DNA of 64,000 nt from Leisingera aquaemixtae (GTDB taxonomy: Bacteria > Pseudomonadota > Alphaproteobacteria > Rhodobacterales > Rhodobacteraceae), in NCBI RefSeq assembly GCF_019801145.1, contig NZ_JAHVJQ010000006.1, forward strand, positions 278,881 to 342,880, read 5' to 3'. Shown in pieces: positions 58,347 to 64,000 of this stretch. The notes under the pieces were generated by a model, which worked only from the letters and a program-made list of their open reading frames with translations, searched no databases and had not been told where the DNA came from. The first letter of the stretch is position 1, and every line of letters starts with the position of its first letter. A program made the translations under genes and the position numbers.

Positions 58347-58811
58347 TTACGCCTCCTGCATCTTCTGGGCGGCGGAATGGATGGCGGCGCGGATGCGCGG
58401 GTAGGTGCCGCAGCGGCACAGGTTGCCCTGCATCGCCTCGTCAATTTCCGCGTCCGAGGGCGCAGGGTTCGCCGCCAGCAGGCTCGCCGCCTGCATGATC
58501 TGGCCGGACTGGCAGTAGCCGCATTGGGCCACCTGATGCTCCACCCAGGCCTGCTGGATCGCCGCCATCGCGTCCGGCGTGCCGATGCCCTCGATCGTGG
58601 TGACCTCGCCCCAGACATCGGACAGCGCCACCTGACAGGAGCGCACCGCCTCGCCGTCGATATGGACGGTGCAGGCCCCGCAGGCGGCCACGCCGCAGCC
58701 GAACTTGGTGCCGGTGAGGCCAACCTCATCCCGCAAAACCCAGAGGAGGGGCACATCATCAGGCAGATTGACCTGATGGGTTTTTCCATTAATGCGCAGG
58801 TCTGTTGGCAT
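58347..58811 (-). CDS. Molybdenum hydroxylase [2Fe-2S] subunit (IorA type)
   Basis: The 154-residue electron-transfer subunit. It has the plant-type ferredoxin cluster [21 protein letters not shown] at about 39-59 and the second cluster [10 protein letters not shown]...CRCGTYPRI at about 98-136. It has no signal of its own, as is usual; it is carried out with the large subunit. ATG 58811 follows AAGGGAG. It is the first gene of the pair and is divergent from a TetR regulator, with twin operators in between. Confidence 0.94.
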   Translation of the reverse strand: MPTDLRINGKTHQVNLPDDVPLLWVLRDEVGLTGTKFGCGVAACGACTVHIDGEAVRSCQVALSDVWGEVTTIEGIGTPDAMAAIQQAWVEHQVAQCGYCQSGQIMQAASLLAANPAPSDAEIDEAMQGNLCRCGTYPRIRAAIHSAAQKMQEA

Positions 58812-58835
58812 GGCGGGGCTCCCTTGCTGTGCTGT

Positions 58836-58859
58836 TGACAAAAATAACGAGTTTTGTCA
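58836..58859. promoter_or_regulatory. TetR operator candidate 1
   Basis: TGACA-N14-TGTCA with extended arms TGACAAAA/TTTTGTCA, 25 bp upstream of the hydroxylase small-subunit start. The second copy has exactly the same geometry and lies 34 bp to the right. Confidence 0.65.
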
Positions 58860-58869
58860 GGGTGTCAAT

Positions 58870-58893
58870 TGACATTTTTTACAAACAATGTCA
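58870..58893. promoter_or_regulatory. TetR operator candidate 2
   Basis: TGACA-N14-TGTCA with extended arms TGACATT/AATGTCA, ending 11 bp before the TetR start. With copy 1 it makes a tandem operator well placed to control both divergent transcripts. Confidence 0.65.
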
Positions 58894-58904
58894 GAAGCGG
58901 AAAT

Positions 58905-59486
58905 ATGAACATGGCAGGCATTGACCCGAAACAGCAGGCAATCCTTGAGGCCGCCTGGATGGCGTTCTCAACTTACGGATTCCGCAAAACCTCGATGGAT
59001 GACATCGCCAAGGGCGCGGGCATGTCGCGGCCGGCACTGTATCTGCATTTCAAGAACAAGGAAGCGATCTTCCGGGCGCTGGTTGCCGCCTATTACGGCG
59101 CAGCGGCTGCCGGGGTGCGGGCGGCGCTGGCGGAACCGGGGCCGCTGCCGGAGCGGCTGCTGGCGGCCTTCCAGGGCCAGGCCGGGGAGGGCGTGCAAAT
59201 GATGATGTCCTCGCCGCACGGGATGGAGCTGTTCGAGATCACCAAAAGCGTTGCGGGCGAAGTGATCGCCGAGGGCGAGGCCGCCCTGAGCGGGATCTAC
59301 GCGGAGTGGCTGCAGCAGCAGGCTGCGGCCGGGCGTGCGGTGCTGAGCGGCGATGCCGCGGTGATTGCCCGAACCCTCTGCGCCTCATTGAAGGGGATCA
59401 AGCAGACTGCCGCGGATTACGAGGCTTACCAGGACGGGGTGCGCCAGCTGGCTGCCCTGGCCGGGGCAGGGCTGACGCCGCGGTGA
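58905..59486 (+). CDS. TetR-family transcriptional regulator
   Basis: A 193-residue regulator with an N-terminal helix-turn-helix: ILEAAWMAFSTYGFRKTSMD, then DIAKGAGMSRPALYLHFKNK. The C-terminal ligand domain is not recognisable. ATG 58905 was chosen; the frame is open back to 58854, but that part overlaps the operators. It is divergent from the molybdenum hydroxylase pair and probably represses it and itself until its ligand, perhaps the enzyme's substrate, is present. Confidence 0.9.
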   Translation: MNMAGIDPKQQAILEAAWMAFSTYGFRKTSMDDIAKGAGMSRPALYLHFKNKEAIFRALVAAYYGAAAAGVRAALAEPGPLPERLLAAFQGQAGEGVQMMMSSPHGMELFEITKSVAGEVIAEGEAALSGIYAEWLQQQAAAGRAVLSGDAAVIARTLCASLKGIKQTAADYEAYQDGVRQLAALAGAGLTPR

Positions 59487-59517
59487 TGCGGGCCGGAAAA
59501 TCCAGCCCGCAAGCGTT

Positions 59518-60351
59518 TCAGAGCTCGGTGCGCAGGTGCCACAGCTCTGGGAACAGCTCCACCTCCAGCATCCGTTTCAGATAGCTGACGCCGCCGGTGC
59601 CGCCGGTGCCGCGCTTGAAGCCGATCACGCGCTCCACCGTGGTCACATGGTTGAAGCGCCAGCGGCGGAAATAGTCCTCGAAATCCACCAGCTTTTCCGC
59701 CAGCTCATACAGTTCCCAGTGGGCCCCGGTGTCGCGGTAGACCTCGGTCCAGGCGGCCTGCACCGCCTCATGCGGCTGATAGGCTTCGCTGACGTCGCGG
59801 TTCAGCACTTCCTCCGGCAGAGTAAAGCTCTGCGCCAGCGCCTTCAGCGCCACGTCATAAAGCGACGGCTGCGCCAGTTCCGCCTCCAGCAGCGCCAGAA
59901 TGTCCGGCCGGTGCGAGTGCGGCCGCAGCATCGCCTTGTTGCGGTTGCCCAGCATGAATTCGATCTGCCGGTACTGGTGCGACTGGAAGCCGGAGCTTTG
60001 GCCCAGCTCATCGCGGAAGGCGGTGTAGTCCGAGGGCGTCATGGTGCGCAGAACGTCCCAGGCGGAATTCAGCTGCTCAAAGATGCGCGCCACCCGCGCC
60101 AGCATCTTGAACGCCTGCCGCGCCTGGCCGCCCAGCAGCCTTTCGCGGGCGGCGCTCAGCTCGTGAATGGCCAGCCGCATCCACAGTTCTGAGGTCTGGT
60201 GCTGAATGATGAACAGCATCTCGTCGTGGGTATTGGTCCATGTCTTCTGCGCGTTCAGCAGCATGTCGAGCGACAGGTAATCGCCATAGGACATGCGCCC
60301 GTCAAAGGACATCTGGGCGCCGTCGTCGGCGGGATCGTAGGGTTGGGTCAT
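59518..60351 (-). CDS. kynA: Tryptophan 2,3-dioxygenase
   Basis: KynA is the haem enzyme that opens the indole ring of tryptophan to give N-formylkynurenine. The 277-residue protein has [15 protein letters not shown], the [14 protein letters not shown] segment with the active-site His, [17 protein letters not shown] and [28 protein letters not shown] with the haem-ligand His. ATG 60351 is preceded by AAGGAA. It lies 148 bp downstream of kynU on the same strand, so the two form a tryptophan breakdown unit. Confidence 0.96.
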   Translation of the reverse strand: MTQPYDPADDGAQMSFDGRMSYGDYLSLDMLLNAQKTWTNTHDEMLFIIQHQTSELWMRLAIHELSAARERLLGGQARQAFKMLARVARIFEQLNSAWDVLRTMTPSDYTAFRDELGQSSGFQSHQYRQIEFMLGNRNKAMLRPHSHRPDILALLEAELAQPSLYDVALKALAQSFTLPEEVLNRDVSEAYQPHEAVQAAWTEVYRDTGAHWELYELAEKLVDFEDYFRRWRFNHVTTVERVIGFKRGTGGTGGVSYLKRMLEVELFPELWHLRTEL

Positions 60352-60499
60352 CACATCATTCCTTTTCCTAAATTCAGTATATGTCAGGGAAGGGAATGCG
60401 TCCTCCGGTTCAGGGTGCCGCATTGGGCCAGGCGGCGCCACAGCGCGACCCAGCCCGCCGGGCGGCAAAGCGGCAGATGGTATGAGCGGGTGCGGCGCA

Positions 60500-61693
60500 T
60501 CAGGTGACCGCGTGGCGGACCATGTATTCCGGCAGGTCCCAAAGGGCATTGGTCATCACATCGGTGATGATCTCTGCCGCCGCGCGCACGTCGCCCTCGT
60601 CGATATACAGCGGGGTGAAGCCGAAGCGCATGATGTCGGGCGCCCGGAAGTCGCCGATCACACCGCGGGCAATCAGCGCCTGCATCGCGGCATAGCCTTC
60701 GTCGAATTTGAACGACACCTGGCTGCCGCGGAAGGCCGGGTCGCGGGGCGAGGCGAGTTCCAGCTGCGGGCAATTCGCTTCCACCTCGGCGATAAACAGA
60801 TCGCAGAGCGCGATGGACTTTGCGCGCACGGTGTCCATATCCGCCATGTCCCAGATATCCATCGCCGCCTCCAGCGCGGTCAGCTGCAGGATCGGCGGGG
60901 TGCCGACGCGCATCCGGTCGATGCCCTGGCCCGGGCGGTAGTCCAGGTCGAAGGCAAAGGGCGCCTCATGCCCCAGCCAGCCGGACAGGGCCGGGCGGGC
61001 GGTCTCCGCGTGGCGCGGCGAGACATAGATGAAGGCCGGCGCGCCGGGGCCACCATTCAGGTACTTGTAGGTGCAGCCAACAGCGAAATCGGCCTTGCAC
61101 CCGGCCAGATCCACCGGAATGGCGCCCGCTGAATGGGCCAGGTCCCAGACCGTCAGCACGCCATGGGCGTGGGCTTTTTCGGTCAGCGCTTTCATGTCGT
61201 GCTTGCGGCCGGTGCGGTAATCCACCTCGGTGATCATCAGCACCGCGATCTCATCGGTGATGGCGTCCGCCACCGCCTCCGGGTCCACGACGCGCAACTC
61301 ATACTCCGGCCCCAGCGATTTCAGCAGCCCGTCTGCCATATACAGGTCGGTTGGGAAGTTGCCATTATCCGACAGCACCACCTTGCGGCCCGGGTTCAGC
61401 TCCAGAGCTGAGGCCACCGCCTGATAGACCTTGATCGACAGCGTGTCGCCCATCACCACATGGCCGGGCTCCGCCCCGATCAGCCGCCCGATCCGGTCCC
61501 CCAGCGCCCTGGGCTTGTCCATCCAGCCGGCCTTGTTCCAGCCGGTGATCAGCATCTGGCCCCATTCGTCCTGCATCATCGACCCTACCCGCTCCTTGGC
61601 GGCGCGGGGCAGGGGGCCCAGCGAGTTGCCGTCCAGATAGATCACGCCTTCCGGCAGGTCGAACATCGCCTTGGTTGCGGCAAAATCGGTCAT
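60500..61693 (-). CDS. kynU: Kynureninase
   Basis: KynU is a PLP enzyme that splits kynurenine into anthranilate and alanine. The 397-residue protein has [14 protein letters not shown] near the N-terminus, [16 protein letters not shown] and [20 protein letters not shown] with the PLP lysine, and HYDPR-like C-terminal ligands. ATG 61693 has GAGG upstream; an earlier in-frame ATG at 61723 overlaps the palindrome. No kynurenine formamidase gene (kynB) is next to it, although KynA and KynU need one between them. Confidence 0.95.
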   Translation of the reverse strand: MTDFAATKAMFDLPEGVIYLDGNSLGPLPRAAKERVGSMMQDEWGQMLITGWNKAGWMDKPRALGDRIGRLIGAEPGHVVMGDTLSIKVYQAVASALELNPGRKVVLSDNGNFPTDLYMADGLLKSLGPEYELRVVDPEAVADAITDEIAVLMITEVDYRTGRKHDMKALTEKAHAHGVLTVWDLAHSAGAIPVDLAGCKADFAVGCTYKYLNGGPGAPAFIYVSPRHAETARPALSGWLGHEAPFAFDLDYRPGQGIDRMRVGTPPILQLTALEAAMDIWDMADMDTVRAKSIALCDLFIAEVEANCPQLELASPRDPAFRGSQVSFKFDEGYAAMQALIARGVIGDFRAPDIMRFGFTPLYIDEGDVRAAAEIITDVMTNALWDLPEYMVRHAVT

Positions 61694-61721
61694 GGGGGGC
61701 CTCACGTCGATTGGATATTTC

Positions 61722-61734
61722 AAGCTTAAAGCTT
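61722..61734. promoter_or_regulatory. Palindrome upstream of kynU
   Basis: AAGCTT-A-AAGCTT, a perfect inverted repeat, lies 28 bp before the kynU start in an AT-rich stretch that could be the promoter. Confidence 0.35.
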
Positions 61735-61774
61735 TTAGCGTTTGCTACCGCATCCGGGCCGCTCTGTCCAGTGC

Positions 61775-62152
61775 CTAGCCGCTGGCTGGCCGGGGATCCG
61801 GTATCCCGAACTCGGCGCGCTTCTTCTTCGAAAGCTTCGCAGTGACCATCTGATAGGACAGGGTGATCTGTTCTTTCAGCTCCGCATCCGTCAGGCCGTC
61901 TTCGGCAAATTGCTGCAGCCATTTCATGCCCCGCGACGCCAAATAGGGCGCCGGGCGGACCCCAGGGCGCTCTTGCAGAACCTCATAGGCAATCTCGCCT
62001 GCTTTGAAGGTGAAGGCGTCCCTGCCATCGGCCCAGCCGCAGACAGCAAACAGCTTGCCGCCCGCCTTCCAAACGTCAGAATTGCCCCACTGCACCACAT
62101 GCTCCGCCGCCGGGAAAGTGGCGCAGAATGCGTTGAACCCCTCCCGGTCCAT
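61775..62152 (-). CDS. MmcQ/YjbR family protein
   Basis: A 125-residue protein of the MmcQ/YjbR family: VVQWGNSDVWKAGGKLFAVCG, DAFTFKAGEIAYEVL and LSYQMVTAKLSKKKRAEFG. Members have a CyaY-like DNA-binding fold, and their role is poorly known. The ATG shares one base with the stop of the SDR gene (TGATG), so it is translationally coupled to it. The frame is open far upstream, but the family sequence begins at this ATG. Confidence 0.9.
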   Translation of the reverse strand: MDREGFNAFCATFPAAEHVVQWGNSDVWKAGGKLFAVCGWADGRDAFTFKAGEIAYEVLQERPGVRPAPYLASRGMKWLQQFAEDGLTDAELKEQITLSYQMVTAKLSKKKRAEFGIPDPRPASG

Positions 62153-62904
62153 CACATCTGCCCGCCCGAGATTTCGATGCACTGGCCGTTCACCGACCCG
62201 GACCCCGGACCGCAGAGCCACAGGGCAGCCGCGGCCACTTCCTCCGGTTCGATCAGACGCTTGTGCCGGTTGGCGTTGACCATCACGTCCAGTGCCTCCA
62301 CCGCGCTCATCCCCGAACGCTGCGAGATCGAGGTGATATTGCGCTCCACAATCGGCGTGTCCACGTATCCCGGGCACAGCGCGTTGAAGGTGAACGGCGT
62401 GCCTAGGTAATCCTCGCTCAGCGCCCGTGTGAGCCCGATCAGCCCGTGTTTGGTGGCCGAATAACAGGCCGCGCCCTTCAGTCCGCGCAGGCCCGCGACA
62501 GAGGAGACCGTGATCACCCGCCCCCAGTCGGTCTGCCGCATCGATTTGAAGCTTTCGCGGATGGTCAGAAACGCGCCGTCCAGGTTGGTTGCCATCATGT
62601 TGCGCCAGAAGTCCATCGAGGTCTTGTGCAGCGCCGCACCCTCGGCAACACCGGCATTGGCGACGCATATTTGGATGGGGCCGCGCGCCGCCACCGCCTG
62701 GGCGATCTTGGTCTGAACGTCCTCCTCGCTGCGCACATCCATTGCCAGCGGGTGCAGGCCATCGGCGGCCGCTTCTTCCAGCACTTCCTGCCTGCGGCCG
62801 GTGATGGTGACCTGCGCCCCTGCCGCCGCCAATCCGTGGGCGATCGCCAGACCGATCCCCGTGCCGCCGCCAGTCACCAGCGCGTGTTTGCCTTGCAATG
62901 CCAT
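62152..62904 (-). CDS. SDR-family NAD(P)-dependent oxidoreductase
   Basis: A 250-residue classical short-chain dehydrogenase with the cofactor motif TGGGTGIG at about 11-18, NAG at about 84-86, catalytic Ser in VSSVAG, and YSATK (Tyr and Lys) near 148-152. It resembles 3-hydroxybutyrate- or 3-oxoacyl-ACP-type dehydrogenases, but the substrate is unknown. It is upstream of and coupled to the MmcQ gene. Confidence 0.92.
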   Translation of the reverse strand: MALQGKHALVTGGGTGIGLAIAHGLAAAGAQVTITGRRQEVLEEAAADGLHPLAMDVRSEEDVQTKIAQAVAARGPIQICVANAGVAEGAALHKTSMDFWRNMMATNLDGAFLTIRESFKSMRQTDWGRVITVSSVAGLRGLKGAACYSATKHGLIGLTRALSEDYLGTPFTFNALCPGYVDTPIVERNITSISQRSGMSAVEALDVMVNANRHKRLIEPEEVAAAALWLCGPGSGSVNGQCIEISGGQM

Positions 62905-63260
62905 GTTGTCCGGCCTCCCTGTTTTGCGGCTCAGCCTATCCGGGCTCAGCCGTGTGGCAACCCCGCCGTGCCGTCACGGCGCCGCCATAGTGCGGGAATG
63001 CGCGTTTCAGTGGCAGCCGCCCGGCGCGGCACCGGGCCGGCCGGCCGTTCAGTACACAAAGAAATACATAGGCATCCGGACGAAACTATGCAGGATCATG
63101 CCGCAAGCGGGAACGGATTCGCCGTTTTCGCGGCATGTGGGGCAAATTGTCCTTTTCTTTCAATCCCGGCCGAACAGGTCTGGACGAGCAGGCCGGATAA
63201 GGGAAGGTTGCCCGCGATGCGTGTTGTTTCGGACAGAATACTGCAAGGGGGCAGGGCGTG
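62905..63260. other. Gap between the SDR gene and the methyltransferase-like gene
   Basis: About 355 bp with no convincing gene. It holds the compound hairpin at 63097-63137 and an AT-rich stretch (63050-63090) that could carry promoters for the divergent genes. Confidence 0.45.
63097..63137. repeat. Nested inverted repeat
   Basis: CATGCCGC (63097-63104) pairs with GCGGCATG (63130-63137), and inside AACGG (63112-63116) pairs with CCGTT (63122-63126). It is followed by T/C-rich sequence (CCTTTTCTTTC). It could be an RNA hairpin or a protein site; the function is unclear. Confidence 0.5.
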
Positions 63261-63710
63261 ATGCGGTGGCTGGATGTGCCGCCCCTCTGGCTGGCCGGAT
63301 TTGTTGCGGCCGCTTGGCTGCAAGCGGCGCAATTTGCCTTCGGGCTATCCTTTGGCGGGGCCTGGGCGGAGTTCCTGGCGGGCATTCTGGTGGGCGGCGG
63401 CATTCTTCTGGCATTGCTCGCGATCACCGAGATGCGGCGGCAGCAGACCACGGTCATCCCGCATCAGACACCCAGCCGCCTGGTGCAATCCGGGATCTTC
63501 AGCCGCACCCGCAATCCGATCTACCTGGGCGATGTGCTGATACTTGCTGGTTTTGTCCTGTGGTTTGATGCGGTGCTGTCACTGCCGCTGATCCCAGTGT
63601 TCCTGTGGGTTCTGGAGAAGCGGTTTGTCATTCCCGAAGAAGACCGGATGCGGCGGACCTTCCGGGCGGACTGGGCGCGCTATGAACAGAAGGTGCGCCG
63701 CTGGGTATGA
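63261..63710 (+). CDS. Isoprenylcysteine carboxyl methyltransferase-like membrane protein
   Basis: A 149-residue protein with about four transmembrane segments and the ICMT/PEMT-type motif QTTVIPHQTPSRLVQSGIFS, then RNPIYLGDVLILAG. C-terminal EEDRMRRTFRADWARYEQKVRRW is the usual family tail. Such bacterial proteins may methylate lipids or small acids, with unknown substrates. ATG 63261 was chosen over the GTG one codon upstream. Confidence 0.88.
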   Translation: MRWLDVPPLWLAGFVAAAWLQAAQFAFGLSFGGAWAEFLAGILVGGGILLALLAITEMRRQQTTVIPHQTPSRLVQSGIFSRTRNPIYLGDVLILAGFVLWFDAVLSLPLIPVFLWVLEKRFVIPEEDRMRRTFRADWARYEQKVRRWV

Positions 63711-63759
63711 CGTTGGCGCGGCATTGCAGCGTGACTTTGCGGCAACGCAGCAAAATCCT

Positions 63760-63778
63760 TGCGCAATAATCTTGCGCA
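63760..63778. promoter_or_regulatory. Palindrome upstream of pntA
   Basis: TGCGCAA-TAATC-TTGCGCA, a perfect 7-bp inverted repeat (also readable as CTTGCGCA twice, 13 bp apart), lies 71 bp before the pntA start. It is a likely operator or promoter element; the regulator is unknown. Confidence 0.5.
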
Positions 63779-63848
63779 TAGTAGATGAAATCATTGTGAT
63801 CCGTACCCAGAGGATGCTGGCACGGGCAGGACGAGGGGGACCGACAAG

Positions 63849-64000
63849 GTGAAAATAGGGACACCAAAAGAAACATTCCCGGGTGAAAACCGTGTAGCGA
63901 TGACGCCGGAGTCTGCGGCGCAGCTGCAGAAGCTGGGGTACACTTGCGCGATCGAGACCGGGGCGGGGGCTGCGGCGGGGTTTTCCGATGCGGCTTATGA
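63849..64000 (+). CDS. pntA: NAD(P) transhydrogenase subunit alpha, 5' end
   Basis: The first 50 codons of a proton-translocating transhydrogenase alpha subunit: VKIGTPKETFPGENRVAMTP, then ESAAQLQKLGY and ETGAGAAAGFSDAAY, which match the N-terminal NAD-binding domain shared with alanine dehydrogenase. GTG 63849 has GAGGGGG upstream. The alanine dehydrogenase alternative is less likely because its N-terminus usually reads MKIGVPKEIK. The gene runs past the window end. Confidence 0.85.
   Translation, partial: MKIGTPKETFPGENRVAMTPESAAQLQKLGYTCAIETGAGAAAGFSDAAY

Noticed and set aside
63849..64000. Alanine dehydrogenase
   Set aside because: The two families share the N-terminal fold, but IGTPKETFPGENRVAMTP is the transhydrogenase form.

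Overview
The window looks like about 64 kb of chromosome from an alphaproteobacterium of the Rhodobacteraceae, most likely the roseobacter group (Leisingera/Phaeobacter/Ruegeria-like). This rests on the high GC content, the alphaproteobacterial division and cell-wall (dcw) cluster with a DUF2484 gene between murC and murB, ftsZ followed by lpxC-bamD-recN, an aerobic cobS/cobT pair, and CtrA-type TTAA-N7-TTAA sites. The species is inferred from gene content and order, not from a search.

Region 1 (1-1253): the 3' end of an Mrp/ApbC-type ATPase gene, then almost 890 bp without a convincing gene. This gap holds terminators, a 19-bp GGGA repeat array and a pair of inverted MraZ-box-like sequences.

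Region 2 (1254-30276): the dcw cluster, mraZ-rsmH-ftsL-ftsI-murE-murF-mraY // murD // ftsW-murG-murC // DUF2484-small membrane ORF-murB-ddl-ftsQ-ftsA-ftsZ, then lpxC-bamD-recN. These genes make lipid II, flip or polymerise it at the septum, build the Z-ring, and start lipid A synthesis and outer-membrane protein assembly. The cluster is broken three times: by a reversed glutaminase gene (glsA), by a DUF1127/LysR/flavoprotein trio, and by an amino-acid permease. A structured leader with a repeated hairpin lies before ddl, and a triple CtrA-type half-site lies before ftsZ.

Region 3 (30365-44798): a ClC chloride channel, a small acidic protein with a perfect CtrA box, DUF427, an Xaa-Pro aminopeptidase, an AT-richer gap with probable gene remnants, cobT and cobS, a J-domain protein divergent from bolA, DUF4177, pepT, gatB and an unknown membrane protein divergent from an HxlR regulator.

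Region 4 (45337-64000): tex, two uncharacterised genes, pepN, glcB-glcG-like (glyoxylate metabolism), a class-I glutamine amidotransferase-like hydrolase, a TAT-exported molybdenum hydroxylase pair (IorBA type) divergent from a TetR regulator with twin operators, the kynurenine pathway genes kynU and kynA, an SDR-MmcQ pair, an isoprenylcysteine methyltransferase-like membrane protein and the start of pntA.

I did not see rRNA, tRNA, CRISPR, prophage or intact insertion sequences. No novel defence or biosynthetic system is evident. The most unusual signals are regulatory: the mraZ upstream region, the ddl leader, the ftsZ and 32.2-kb CtrA-type sites, and the twin TetR operators.
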